This document shows positions 27,907 through 37,052 of a stretch of DNA of 64,000 nt, in pieces (positions within the stretch are counted from its first letter, which is position 1; the number at the start of each line of letters is the position of its first letter). The notes under the pieces were generated by a model. It had not been told where the DNA came from and ran no database searches. It saw only the letters and a list, made by a program, of their open reading frames with translations. Source of the stretch: Halobacillus mangrovi (GTDB lineage: Bacteria; Bacillota; Bacilli; Bacillales; Halobacillaceae); the NCBI RefSeq assembly GCF_002097535.1, contig NZ_CP020772.1:2542001-2606000 (forward strand), read 5' to 3'. Made by a program: the position numbers and the translations under genes.

Positions 27907-29739
27907 TTAAATGGCGTCAAGCATTTGAAATTGTGCCTTAACCAGCTCGTAGTATTCTCCTTTTTGGTCCATCAATTCATCGTGAGAGCCATTCTCTAAG
28001 ATTCTACCATTTTCTAGAACAAATATATTATCGGCTTCCCGAATCGTTGACAGACGGTGCGCAATGATAATGGCTGTTCTACCTTTTAATAATTTCCTGA
28101 GTGCCGTCTGAATTTTCATTTCCGTTTCTGTATCAATACTCGCGGTTGCTTCATCCAAGATCAAAATTCTTGGATCCGCCAGCAAGGCGCGTGCAAAGGA
28201 TAACAACTGTCTTTCACCTGCAGACAGAATGTTCCCTCGTTCTTCGACCTCCGTTTCATATCCATTGTTAAGACGCATGATGAAGTCCTCTGCTCCAACA
28301 ACACGAGCTGCTTCCTTAACTTCTTCATCAGAAGCGTCAGGACGTCCAAACCGAATATTTTCGATGATCGTTCCGGAAAAAATAAAGGTGTCTTGCAGCA
28401 CGACACTGATTTGCTGGCGAATGCTATCGATCGTGGCATTTTTTAGATCCACTCCATCAATTTTGACAGCTCCCTTTGTCGGATCGTAGAAACGACTAAT
28501 TAAATTTGCAATTGTAGATTTTCCTGAGCCAGTATGACCTACGAGGGCAACCGTCTGCCCCTGCTTCATTTCAAGGTTAATGTCATGGAGGGCAATACGT
28601 TTGTCATCGTAAGCGAACTGCACATGATCAAATTCAATGTGGCCCTTCATATCAGTCAATTGCTTAGCATTAGTCTTTTCTTCAACATTTGGCTTTTCAT
28701 CAAGGAATTCAAAAATTCGTTCAGACGCAGCCATGGCCATTAAGAGCTGATTGTACATCATTCCAAGTCTTGAAATCGGTTCCCAGAACATCCCCAGGAA
28801 AAAAGCGAATGATACGAACGTACCAATTTGAATGTCCCCTTGCAAAATTAGTAAAGCCCCAAAAGAAATGAGGATGACCGTACCCACAGCATTACTCATT
28901 TCTACAAAAGGACGGAACATAGCACTCTTTTTCGTTGCTGTACGCCACGAACGAAAGTTATCCATATTTACACCATCGAAATATTCGGTGTTCTCCCTTT
29001 CTTGTGAGAAAGACTGCGTAATCCGGATCCCTTGAATACTCTCATTTAAATGAGAATTAAGGCGTGATTGTTGAATTCGTACATCCTGCCAGGAACGACG
29101 AATATTTCTCCTCAGCTTTGTTGAGATATAGAACATAATCGGCATGATGATCATGATTGCCAATGCGAGCTTAGGACTTAAGGCTAGCAGGATCACAATA
29201 ATCCCTGTAAGCATCACAATATCCATCAGCAAATTGATAATCCCATTTGTAAATAGCTCTTGAAGAGAGTTAATATCATTCATAATACGAACAAGGATCG
29301 AACCTGCTGATCTAGAATCGAAAAACCTGTGCGATAAACGCTGGACGTGTGAAAATAGATGCTGACGCAGATCATAGATCACATTCTGTCCTAGAATATT
29401 GACATATTTAATTCTTAAAGCATTGCCAATATAGCTGAGCAAATAAAGGATCGCGATTCCTATAACAAGTTGAATCAATAAATTAGTATCACCATTATTA
29501 ATGGCGATATCAATGGCAACTTTACCAATTAATATAGGAACGACCAGCCTTACAATGGTAGATACAAGCATTGCAATGATTGAAATCGGAAGAAGTTTCT
29601 TCGAATATGGTTTAACATATCTCAACAGCCGCCACATTTGAGCCCAGTTAAATGGTTTCTCAACGGCTTGATCCTGAGTATATTTAAATCGATTGAGATG
29701 TTTATTCGTAGTCGGCTTGTGTTTAGGTTTTCGTGCCAA
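27907..29739 (-). CDS. yknV: ABC exporter half-transporter, active-site subunit (YknV-like)
   Basis: A 610-residue exporter half with an N-terminal six-helix membrane domain (about residues 45-330) and a C-terminal ATPase. Walker A is GHTGSGKST, Walker B ends LILDEATASID with the catalytic Glu, and the signature reads LSAGERQ, a departure from LSGGQ. The start codon is TTG at 29739, 6 nt after GGGGGGAG. It follows yknU by 16 nt and both halves should form one heterodimeric exporter, as for YknUV/YheHI/BmrCD. Since this half has the intact Glu but an altered signature and the other half the reverse, one of the two ATP sites is degenerate. Substrate unknown: lipids, peptides or drugs. Confidence 0.85.
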   Translation of the reverse strand: MARKPKHKPTTNKHLNRFKYTQDQAVEKPFNWAQMWRLLRYVKPYSKKLLPISIIAMLVSTIVRLVVPILIGKVAIDIAINNGDTNLLIQLVIGIAILYLLSYIGNALRIKYVNILGQNVIYDLRQHLFSHVQRLSHRFFDSRSAGSILVRIMNDINSLQELFTNGIINLLMDIVMLTGIIVILLALSPKLALAIMIIMPIMFYISTKLRRNIRRSWQDVRIQQSRLNSHLNESIQGIRITQSFSQERENTEYFDGVNMDNFRSWRTATKKSAMFRPFVEMSNAVGTVILISFGALLILQGDIQIGTFVSFAFFLGMFWEPISRLGMMYNQLLMAMAASERIFEFLDEKPNVEEKTNAKQLTDMKGHIEFDHVQFAYDDKRIALHDINLEMKQGQTVALVGHTGSGKSTIANLISRFYDPTKGAVKIDGVDLKNATIDSIRQQISVVLQDTFIFSGTIIENIRFGRPDASDEEVKEAARVVGAEDFIMRLNNGYETEVEERGNILSAGERQLLSFARALLADPRILILDEATASIDTETEMKIQTALRKLLKGRTAIIIAHRLSTIREADNIFVLENGRILENGSHDELMDQKGEYYELVKAQFQMLDAI

Positions 29740-29755
29740 AATAGTCTCCCCCCTT

Positions 29756-31513
29756 TTATGAAATATGAGATGCTTTTAAGATTTTTTCTTTATCCTGATA
29801 TTGAATGTCGTAAATACGCTGGTAAGGACCACCATTTGAGACTAGCTCCTTATGCACCCCGCGTTCTTTTATGTCACCGTCATCAAGAACCAAAATTTCA
29901 TCTGCATGTTTTAAAGAAGAAATCCGGTGTGCAATGATGAATGTTGTTCTTCCTTTCATAACTTCTTGTAACGCTTTTTGAATCTGGAATTCTGTTTCCA
30001 TATCTACCGCTGAAGTGGCATCATCTAATACTAAGATTGCAGGATCAATTAAGATTGCCCGTGCAATGGCGATCCTCTGTTTCTGGCCACCAGATAAGCC
30101 CATCCCGCGTTCTCCTAATAAGGTATCGTATCCTTCAGGCATCTCCATAATAAAATCGTGGGCTTGAGCTCTTTTAGCTGCTGCTTTCACATCTTCAATT
30201 GTCGCATCTGGATTTCCATAAGAGATATTTTCCTTAATGGTGGTAGAAAATAGGAATGACTCCTGAAGAACGAATCCTATGTTTTTACGGAGCGTTTTCA
30301 GCCCATAACTCTGGACAGGTTTACCGTCAATCAGCACTTCTCCTCGTTCAGGTTCATAAAATCTCGTGATCAATTGTGTAATACTCGTTTTACCAGAGCC
30401 TGTAGCCCCGATTAAGCCGATGGTCTTTCCAGGAGGGGCATCAAATGAAATTCGCTTCAATGCTGAATCGTCATCTTCTGCATAAGTGAGCGTTACATCA
30501 TTAAAGGTTACATGTCCCTTCAATCGGTCCTGTACTATAGCATCTTTTTTCTCCTGAATGTCCTCCTCAGCTTCAAGGATTTCCAATAGGCGTTCGCCTG
30601 AAGCTTTTGACTGAGAAAATAAGTTAATCACAAATCCCAGGTTCATTAGAGGACCTAGAATATACCAGACTAGGCTGAAGAAAGCGACCAGTTCACCTAA
30701 TTGAAGAGGTCCGCTAATTACTAAGTAACCTCCATAGGCCAGCAAAGCTACGACAGACACATTTCCTATGAATTCCATTAGAGGGAAGTACTTAGACCAG
30801 ATGTTGGAGGTATCGATATACTTCGTGCGGTAATCATTACTACGCTTATCAAATCGGCCAATTTCATAATCTTCCCTAGAAAGCGATTTCACTGTATTCA
30901 TGCCGCTAATATTCTCTTGTACACGTGTATTCAGTTTTCCAAAAGACTTTCGAATTTTACGGAATGCAGGGTGAACACGGCGGTCAAACCTATAAACAAC
31001 GATAGCTAAAAACGGCATGACAGCCATAGTCACTAAGGCTAGCGGAGGGGAATAGTAAAACATGACGCTTAAACTGATGAATATTAATAGGAAGATTCTT
31101 ATCAATTCAGAAAATCCAAAGGAAAGAAAAAAGCGGAAACCTTCTACATCTGCTGTCAAACGTGACATTAAGTCACCGGTTTTCGCATTATCGTAATATT
31201 TGAAAGACAGACGCTGAAGTTTCTGATAAAGTTCATCACGCAAGGAATACACAGAGCGAATCCCAAAATAATCCCCTAAGTATTGGTGAAAGTATGTGGC
31301 GACACCTTTGACAATCATCAAAATGATAAATATAGCACTAATGTAAGGGATTAGGTTGTATTGCTCTCTTATTATTACGTCATCAATTGTTCTTTGCAGT
31401 ACGATAGGATAAACAACCGTTATCGCTGTTACAAAAAGCAGTGAAAACAACGACCATAGGAAAAACTTTTTATTAGGCCAATAAAACTGCTTTAACTTTT
31501 TAAAGGTATTCAA
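29756..31513 (-). CDS. yknU: ABC exporter half-transporter, degenerate-site subunit (YknU-like)
   Basis: A 585-residue exporter half with a membrane domain (FYNDNAKTGDLMSR-type motif reads YYDNAKTGDLMSRL) and a nucleotide-binding domain. Walker A is GATGSGKTS, the signature GLSGGQKQR is canonical, but Walker B ends LVLDDATSAVD, with Asp where the catalytic Glu should be. I use the TTG start at 31513, 6 nt after AGGAGGG; this gives the 585 residues I recall for B. subtilis YknU. An upstream ATG at 31582 lies in frame but its extra 23 residues precede the ribosome site. It is the first gene of the pair. Confidence 0.83.
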   Translation of the reverse strand: MNTFKKLKQFYWPNKKFFLWSLFSLLFVTAITVVYPIVLQRTIDDVIIREQYNLIPYISAIFIILMIVKGVATYFHQYLGDYFGIRSVYSLRDELYQKLQRLSFKYYDNAKTGDLMSRLTADVEGFRFFLSFGFSELIRIFLLIFISLSVMFYYSPPLALVTMAVMPFLAIVVYRFDRRVHPAFRKIRKSFGKLNTRVQENISGMNTVKSLSREDYEIGRFDKRSNDYRTKYIDTSNIWSKYFPLMEFIGNVSVVALLAYGGYLVISGPLQLGELVAFFSLVWYILGPLMNLGFVINLFSQSKASGERLLEILEAEEDIQEKKDAIVQDRLKGHVTFNDVTLTYAEDDDSALKRISFDAPPGKTIGLIGATGSGKTSITQLITRFYEPERGEVLIDGKPVQSYGLKTLRKNIGFVLQESFLFSTTIKENISYGNPDATIEDVKAAAKRAQAHDFIMEMPEGYDTLLGERGMGLSGGQKQRIAIARAILIDPAILVLDDATSAVDMETEFQIQKALQEVMKGRTTFIIAHRISSLKHADEILVLDDGDIKERGVHKELVSNGGPYQRIYDIQYQDKEKILKASHIS

Positions 31514-31886
31514 AGGTCTCCCTCCTCCAAAATAATTTTTAACGTAATTACTAATATATCGGGTATCGAAATATTTTTCCACCCATTTGATTCAATTTTT
31601 CCAAAATTTTATCGATTTCATCCTATGGTCTGAGTCTCCCTTCATTCCTTTGTTGTATCTTCTATCTCAGCATTCTAGTTTAGATCCCAGGGAGGTCGGT
31701 GTAACTATCGTCAAATGCCGATAGTCCAGGAATGTACTTAGCTGAACACGCGTGTCCTCTCACGAACTGAATATTCAGGATTGTGAGGCTATTTTGATTC
31801 ATTAAGATTTTTTAACGCTAGTTATGTAATTTTGTTTCCTTTTGAAAAACAGCTCTCTAAATAGAAAAACTATAGTAACAAAAAAA
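31514..31886. other. Intergenic region between yknU and ykuV with hairpins
   Basis: About 370 bp with no convincing gene. Three neighbouring inverted repeats stand out: ACTATCG/CGATAGT at 31704-31725, the palindrome ACACGCGTGT at 31746-31755, and CCTCTCAC...GTGAGG at 31756-31788, which encloses CTGAATATTCAG. Their closeness suggests a structured RNA or decayed repeat. The promoter of yknU should lie in the left part. Confidence 0.3.
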
Positions 31887-31920
31887 AAAGCAATCCCTCT
31901 ACTATTATGGGGATTGCTTT
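31887..31920. terminator. Terminator of ykuUV
   Basis: An 11-bp perfect stem AAAGCAATCCC / GGGATTGCTTT with a 12-nt loop; the minus strand continues into a long T run. Confidence 0.88.
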
Positions 31921-31932
31921 TAAAACATTCGA

Positions 31933-32385
31933 TTATTTTTGGTTGACGCCTAATACACGGTTCACTCGCTTACGAAGCATTTTCATACCTCCACCGCCTG
32001 CCTGGAAGTGACGCAGATTTCCTTCTTCATCAAATACATAGTATGCAGGCACGTATTGGTTTTCGAACGCGTCTGTTAACGCGTGCTGGTTATCTACGTA
32101 AATCGGTTGGGTTATTCCATGTTCTTCCGCTACTTGTTTAATTTGATCAAGGTCCAAATCTTTCTCAGAGCGTGGCATGTGAACAGCGATGACATTTAAA
32201 TCGTCTTTATACTCATCACGAAATTCATTAACGTTAGGCATCGCTTCTTTACATAGTCCACAACTGACAGACCAGAAGTGAATCAATGTAGGCTTTCCTC
32301 CGACTAAATCCTCTTTCTTAAGTGGTTCGCTGTTAAGCCACGCGGTTGCTTCTGGCAGCTCTGGCATTGGTGATCTTAGTTTCAT
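31933..32385 (-). CDS. ykuV: Thiol-disulfide oxidoreductase YkuV
   Basis: A 150-residue cytosolic thioredoxin-like protein of the TlpA/ResA fold. The redox motif is CGLC in HFWSVSCGLCKEAMP, against CHLC in B. subtilis YkuV; the cis-proline region is YVPAYYVFD. It lacks a signal peptide or membrane anchor, unlike ResA. ATG 32385 is preferred over an ATG three codons earlier that touches AGGAGG. It follows the peroxiredoxin gene ykuU, and probably recycles peroxidase or other cytosolic disulfides. Confidence 0.93.
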   Translation of the reverse strand: MKLRSPMPELPEATAWLNSEPLKKEDLVGGKPTLIHFWSVSCGLCKEAMPNVNEFRDEYKDDLNVIAVHMPRSEKDLDLDQIKQVAEEHGITQPIYVDNQHALTDAFENQYVPAYYVFDEEGNLRHFQAGGGGMKMLRKRVNRVLGVNQK

Positions 32386-32419
32386 GAAGATCATCCTCCT
32401 TTTTAATAGGTAGAGAAAA

Positions 32420-32444
32420 GGGTCTAACGCTCATGGTTAGACCC
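32420..32444 (-). terminator. Hairpin between ykuU and ykuV
   Basis: A 9-bp perfect stem GGGTCTAAC / GTTAGACCC with a 7-nt loop; the minus strand continues TTTTCTC. A partial terminator inside the operon would make ykuV expression lower than ykuU. Confidence 0.65.
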
Positions 32445-32474
32445 TAGAAACTTGTAATTCAATTCAACTGAAGC

Positions 32475-33017
32475 TTATAGGGTTTCTTGACCTGGCTTCC
32501 AGTTTGCTGGGCAAAGACCGCCAGTTTGAAGTGCTTGAAGCACACGTAGAGTTTCGTCTACATCACGGCCAATGTTGTTGTGGTTTACAACTTGATACTG
32601 AAGTTCACCTTCCGGGCTAATAATGAATAGTCCACGAAGAGCTACACCTTCATCTTCAAGAAGTACACCATAGTCGCGGGATACTTTATGATTCGTATCT
32701 GCAGCTAGAGAATATTGAAGGTCACCGAGACCATTGTCTTCGCGAGAAGTGTTGATCCACGCTAAGTGTGTGTGGATTGTATCTGTAGATACCCCGATCA
32801 CTTCTGCATCCAGATCTTCGAATTCATCGAAACGATCAGAAAGCGCCGTGATTTCAGTCGGGCATACAAATGTGAAGTCCATTGGGTAGAAGAAAAGGAC
32901 TGTCCATTTGTCGTTTTTCATGTTCTCTTCAAGAGATACTTTACCGAATTCTTTGTTAGGAAGCACTGCATCCATTTCAAAGCGTGGTGCTTGTTTTGCT
33001 ACCATACGTTCTGCCAT
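32475..33017 (-). CDS. ykuU: Typical 2-Cys peroxiredoxin YkuU
   Basis: A 180-residue thiol peroxidase that reduces hydrogen peroxide and organic peroxides. The peroxidatic Cys52 is in FTFVCPTE and the resolving cysteine near 169 is in TGGLCPANW, so it is a typical 2-Cys enzyme. Sequence and length match B. subtilis YkuU closely. GGAGGG lies in front of the ATG. It is the first gene of ykuU-ykuV, read from a strong sigma-A promoter. Confidence 0.95.
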   Translation of the reverse strand: MAERMVAKQAPRFEMDAVLPNKEFGKVSLEENMKNDKWTVLFFYPMDFTFVCPTEITALSDRFDEFEDLDAEVIGVSTDTIHTHLAWINTSREDNGLGDLQYSLAADTNHKVSRDYGVLLEDEGVALRGLFIISPEGELQYQVVNHNNIGRDVDETLRVLQALQTGGLCPANWKPGQETL

Positions 33018-33067
33018 TTGAAAATCCCTCCGAAAAAATTGTTCATGTATTTTTTCTCACATACTCT

Positions 33068-33096
33068 AGTATAACGAGCGGGCTGATTATAGTCAA
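33068..33096 (-). promoter_or_regulatory. Sigma-A promoter of ykuUV
   Basis: The minus strand has TTGACT, a 17-bp spacer and TATACT, near consensus; the predicted start is about 45 nt before the ykuU start codon. The rest of the 315-bp gap up to ykuT has a weaker plus-strand candidate (TTGAAA at 33263, TATTCT at 33287, spacer 18). Confidence 0.75.
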
Positions 33097-33332
33097 TGTT
33101 AAGTAATAGTAAATTTAATTTGCTGAAAATTAGGTGTTTACCTGCTCATTCTACTAGTATGGATGCATTTGGTTCTCATTAAACAATATTTAGTCAAGAA
33201 AGTAAAATCATTTGCATAAAAGATTTTTTCGACAATAATCTTGATTTATTTTACATTATTAATTGAAAACCTGTACACTATTCCGATATTCTATTAAAAG
33301 GACATTTAAGCTAATTGGAAAGGAGTTCAATT

Positions 33333-34178
33333 ATGAATCTATTTGAAGAAGGCTTTGTCTTCAACCCCTCTGTGGTTGTAGAATGGCTGATCACTGGCGG
33401 TTTAAAAATACTTGTTTTACTTATCGCCTTTGCAATTATTAAACCAATAGGAACGAAAGCAATCGAAGCAGCTATTAACCGAATGAGTTCACAGAGGAAG
33501 CTGTCTGAAAGAAGAAACAAGACACTTCAAAAACTTACTGTTAATATATTCTCCTACTCGCTATTTTTCATACTAGTGATTATGCTTCTAAGCACGATTG
33601 GTATTAATATTGGCCCTCTTCTTGCCGGTGCAGGTATAGTGGGCTTGGCAATCGGGTTTGGCGCACAAGGTTTAGTTTCAGATGTCGTTACCGGTTTCTT
33701 CATTCTTCTAGAGCGTCAAGTTGAAGTGGATGATTATGTTACAGCTGGCGGCTATGATGGAGTCGTTGAAGAAGTAGGTATTCGTACAACAAAAATACGC
33801 AGTTTTGATGGCACTTTAAATTTCATACCTAACCGTAACATTTCAGGGGTAGCTAACCACTCGCGCGGAAACATGCGTGCCCTTGTCGATATTGGCATTG
33901 GTTACGATGAAAACATTGATGAAGCGATGACTGTACTTAAAGAAGTTGCTGATCGTTTCACGGAAGATGAGCGTTTCAAAGAAGGACCTGATGTCCTTGG
34001 TGTTCAAAGCCTTGGCTCTTCTGATGTTGTTATCCGTATTCTTGGTAAAACGGAGAATATGGAACAGTGGGGAGTTGAGCGTGACTTAAGAAAAGCAATG
34101 AAAGAAGCTCTGGATGAAGCAGGCATCGAAATCCCGTATCCACATCAAGTCTATGTACACAAAAACGAAAGCGAATAA
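33333..34178 (+). CDS. ykuT: Small-conductance mechanosensitive channel (MscS family)
   Basis: A 281-residue channel that opens on membrane tension and releases solutes after hypo-osmotic shock. It has three membrane segments; the pore helix carries AGIVGLAIGFGAQGLVSDVV, the MscS Gly/Ala pattern, followed by the beta and alpha/beta cytosolic domains. ATG 33333 follows AAAGGAG by 7 nt; an in-frame codon at 33315 precedes that site. B. subtilis ykuT occupies the same place but on the strand of its neighbours, whereas here it faces away from ykuU, so a local inversion or rearrangement has occurred. Confidence 0.9.
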   Translation: MNLFEEGFVFNPSVVVEWLITGGLKILVLLIAFAIIKPIGTKAIEAAINRMSSQRKLSERRNKTLQKLTVNIFSYSLFFILVIMLLSTIGINIGPLLAGAGIVGLAIGFGAQGLVSDVVTGFFILLERQVEVDDYVTAGGYDGVVEEVGIRTTKIRSFDGTLNFIPNRNISGVANHSRGNMRALVDIGIGYDENIDEAMTVLKEVADRFTEDERFKEGPDVLGVQSLGSSDVVIRILGKTENMEQWGVERDLRKAMKEALDEAGIEIPYPHQVYVHKNESE

Positions 34179-34197
34179 CACCCATTGACACAGTGAA

Positions 34198-34219
34198 AGC
34201 CCGGTTCTATAACCGGGCT
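34198..34219. terminator. Bidirectional terminator between ykuT and CNNM gene
   Basis: A 9-bp perfect stem AGCCCGGTT / AACCGGGCT with a 4-nt loop, between convergent genes. Confidence 0.85.
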
Positions 34220-34224
34220 CTTTC

Positions 34225-35514
34225 TTATTCTGCATCTTCCCATACTTCGACTTTTTTTATTTGTCCGTTTTCCATATCAAGGATTTTAAATTGCAGCTCT
34301 TCTCCGCTTACAACCGTGCCTTCTTTCGCATCGTAATCCTTAGTATAAATCCAGCCGGAAATAGTATCGATATCTTCATGGCTTAGCTCAACATCGAAAA
34401 ACTCATTAATATCCGCAATAGATGTTTTACCTTCTAATAGGTAATGACCATTTTTCAAGCGCTTAATCTCACGCTCTTCACCATCATCGAATTCATCCCG
34501 TATTTCTCCCACAATTTCCTCAATAATGTCTTCCACTGTTACAATACCTGCGGTTCCTCCATATTCATCCATTAGAACTGCGAGATGAGTACGCTCTTTC
34601 TTCATTTTAACAAGAAGATCATTAATAGGGACATTTTCAAATACCTTGAGGGCAGGGCGAAGAAACGGTTTAAGGGTTCCTTGCTGTTCCACATCTTCGT
34701 AAAAGAATTCTTTCATATGAATAATGCCTAAAATGTGGTCTTTATCGTCATCCACAACAGGATATCTCGTATAGCGATTATTTCTCATTACACGGATGTT
34801 TGTTGAGATTGAATCGTTGATATCCAGCACGGCCATTTCAGTCCTTGGAATCATAATTTCTTTCGCTGTCCTGTTATCAAATTCAAAAATGCGATCAACG
34901 TACGTGTATTCAGAACGATTGATTTCCCCTTGCTGGTAGCTTTGGGTCAAAATATACCTTAATTCATCTTCTGAGTGGACTTCATCTGATTCTTTGGCGG
35001 TCTGAAACCCAAACAGTCTAACAAGGACGTTTGCCGATCCATTAAGCAGCCATATTAAAGGGTACATCAATTTACTGTACAAGATTAATGGCCTAGCTAG
35101 TAAAAGCGTGATTCTTTCGGCTTTTTGAATGGCTAGAGTTTTAGGAGCCAATTCTCCTAAAACGACATGTAAGAAAGTAATGACAAAGAACGAAATACCA
35201 AAACTTATCGTATGAGTCAATCCAGAAGGCAGTTCAAACCCTTCTAATAAGGGGTTAAGAAGGACCACTAGAGTTGGCTCCCCAAGCCAACCTAAACCTA
35301 AAGCAGTAATCGTAATTCCAAGTTGACACGCTGAAAGATAATAATCCAAATTTTTTGTTAATTTTAATGCATTTTTAGCTTTTTTATCACCTTCAGCTGC
35401 CCTGGCTTCCAGTCTTGTTTTTCTTACCTTTACAATTGAGAATTCACTTGCCACAAAAAAAGCGGTTAAAATAATTAATATGGCTACAGCTAAAAGCTTA
35501 ATCGTAGTTTCCAT
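34225..35514 (-). CDS. CNNM/CorC-family membrane protein with CBS pair
   Basis: A 429-residue protein of the HlyC/CorC group. Order of domains: a CNNM membrane domain with about four hydrophobic segments (residues 1-190), two CBS domains (about 205-335, containing EIMIPRTEMAVLD and the DEYGGTAGIVTVEDIIEEI motif) and a C-terminal CorC/HlyC domain. Such proteins act in magnesium efflux or exchange; B. subtilis MpfA/YhdP is a characterised example. The gene name is left open because several paralogues exist. It lies between ykuT and ykuS, where B. subtilis has none, so it is an insertion. Confidence 0.85.
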   Translation of the reverse strand: METTIKLLAVAILIILTAFFVASEFSIVKVRKTRLEARAAEGDKKAKNALKLTKNLDYYLSACQLGITITALGLGWLGEPTLVVLLNPLLEGFELPSGLTHTISFGISFFVITFLHVVLGELAPKTLAIQKAERITLLLARPLILYSKLMYPLIWLLNGSANVLVRLFGFQTAKESDEVHSEDELRYILTQSYQQGEINRSEYTYVDRIFEFDNRTAKEIMIPRTEMAVLDINDSISTNIRVMRNNRYTRYPVVDDDKDHILGIIHMKEFFYEDVEQQGTLKPFLRPALKVFENVPINDLLVKMKKERTHLAVLMDEYGGTAGIVTVEDIIEEIVGEIRDEFDDGEEREIKRLKNGHYLLEGKTSIADINEFFDVELSHEDIDTISGWIYTKDYDAKEGTVVSGEELQFKILDMENGQIKKVEVWEDAE

Positions 35515-35565
35515 AACATCTCTCTCCCTATCTATGTACTGGAGGCAAAAGCCCCCAAATGGCTA

Positions 35566-35808
35566 TCAGGAGAAACGACTATCAATTTCTTGACAAATCT
35601 CATCCGCAGTGCGGCCATGAGCGCTAATGACAGAGCCTTGTGTCTCCGCATCCATGACCCCCATGACATTCTGATCTTGACCTGAAATGACACAGCAATC
35701 ACAGCCAGCAGCGTCCTCCTGATTTTTAAGTTCTACTAATTCATACCCTTTTTGCTGTAGCGCTGAACGTATATCACTTAAATTCTGTTCAATTCCTATC
35801 TTTTTCAC
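35566..35808 (-). CDS. ykuS: UPF0180 protein YkuS
   Basis: An 80-residue soluble protein of unknown function. The start is a GTG at 35808, giving VKKIGIEQNLSDIRSALQQK; AGGAGGTG precedes it by 6 nt, while the longer frame to 35841 includes that site. Sequence pattern (GCDCCVISGQDQNVMG and VISAHGRTADEIC) and length fit YkuS of B. subtilis, which is also next to ykuR. Two adjacent cysteines in CDCC are notable and may bind metal or respond to redox. Confidence 0.87.
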   Translation of the reverse strand: MKKIGIEQNLSDIRSALQQKGYELVELKNQEDAAGCDCCVISGQDQNVMGVMDAETQGSVISAHGRTADEICQEIDSRFS

Positions 35809-35884
35809 AACATCCACCTCCTGCCTAGAGTAAACGTACACCTCTAGTGTTTACTTTCAGCATAAAGGTATTCATGTTTACGCT

Positions 35885-37000
35885 TTATAGTTTTCTGAGC
35901 CCCAGCTCTACAATATCGACACCTACAGTTAAGGCCTCTTCTTTGGGAGTGAGTGTTGACTGATGGAGCCCTGCTTCTGAGTCGACCCCAAGCCAGAACA
36001 TAAACCCTGGTATTTCCTTTAACATGTACCCGAAATCTTCTCCAGTCATCGCCATTTTTGCTTGTTGGTAAGTATAATCTGTATCCTCTACAAGGGTTTG
36101 AAATGCATCAACTGCAGCTGCATCGTTGAATACTTGATGGTAAGTAGAACCATAGTCAATAGAAATTTGACAATCATTAGCGATCTCATACCCTTTGGCA
36201 ATTTTTTCAATTTCTATTTTCACACTATCCATTGATTCGGGTGATAAAGTCCGTATGGTACCTTCAAGCCTTGCTGATTGGGCAATGATGTTTTGTACAG
36301 TACCGCTTTCGATTTTTCCTATTGTAATGACAGCACTATCCAAAGGGTCTACTCTCCGGGCTACGATTTGCTGTAAATGAGATAAAAAAGAACTGGCAGC
36401 TATTACCATATCATGGGTTAGATGAGGAAACGCCGCATGGCCACCTTTTCCTGAAAAGTCTATAAATAGTTCGCTTGTGTTCGCAAATAAGAGTCCTGGC
36501 TTTGTAGAAACCGTTCCTACGGGTAAGTCAGGAGCAATGTGCAAGGCAAAGATTTTATCTGGTCTAAATTTTTTCATCACGTCAGATTGCATCATCGGTT
36601 CTGCTCCGCCTGGTCCTTCTTCTGCAGGCTGGAACAAAAAAACGCAATGGTGCTCTGCAGGATGTTCTGCTAATCGTGTCAAAGCTCCTAAGGCAATTGT
36701 CATATGAAAATCATGCCCGCAGGCGTGCATCTGACCTTTATGATCCGATGTGAAGGCATAGCCGGTTTCTTCTGTGAGAGGCAACCCGTCAATATCGGCT
36801 CGATAGCCGATCGTTTGTCCACCGACTGTTCCTTCTACTTTTACAATGATCCCTGTTTCCCATGTTTCCACAGTTAGATGTTCCTGGGGAAGCTTTTCTA
36901 TATAATCTAACAAATACCGCTGAGTTTTGAATTCCTGAAAACCAAGCTCCGGAATTCGGTGCAACTCTCTCCGTATTTTGATTAAATTCTCGTTTTTCAC
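35885..37000 (-). CDS. ykuR: N-acetyldiaminopimelate deacetylase
   Basis: M20-family amidohydrolase that removes acetyl from N-acetyl-LL-diaminopimelate, the last step before LL-DAP in the acetylated lysine/cell-wall pathway. The 371-residue chain shows the metal-binding [28 protein letters not shown] and the late TGEDFGYM segment. dapH, encoding the first enzyme of the branch, is 52 nt upstream in the same orientation. patA, the aminotransferase of the middle step, is also in this window. The match to B. subtilis YkuR is clear. Confidence 0.93.
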   Translation of the reverse strand: MKNENLIKIRRELHRIPELGFQEFKTQRYLLDYIEKLPQEHLTVETWETGIIVKVEGTVGGQTIGYRADIDGLPLTEETGYAFTSDHKGQMHACGHDFHMTIALGALTRLAEHPAEHHCVFLFQPAEEGPGGAEPMMQSDVMKKFRPDKIFALHIAPDLPVGTVSTKPGLLFANTSELFIDFSGKGGHAAFPHLTHDMVIAASSFLSHLQQIVARRVDPLDSAVITIGKIESGTVQNIIAQSARLEGTIRTLSPESMDSVKIEIEKIAKGYEIANDCQISIDYGSTYHQVFNDAAAVDAFQTLVEDTDYTYQQAKMAMTGEDFGYMLKEIPGFMFWLGVDSEAGLHQSTLTPKEEALTVGVDIVELGLRKL

Positions 37001-37024
37001 CTGTATCTCTCCCTTAAAAGAAAA

Positions 37025-37044
37025 GCCTTGCTCATAAGCAAGGC
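37025..37044 (-). terminator. Hairpin between dapH and ykuR
   Basis: Stem GCCTTGC / GCAAGGC with a 6-nt loop; the minus strand continues TTTTC TTTT. A leaky intra-operon terminator is likely, as the two genes act in one pathway. Confidence 0.65.
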
Positions 37045-37052
37045 CTTACCGT

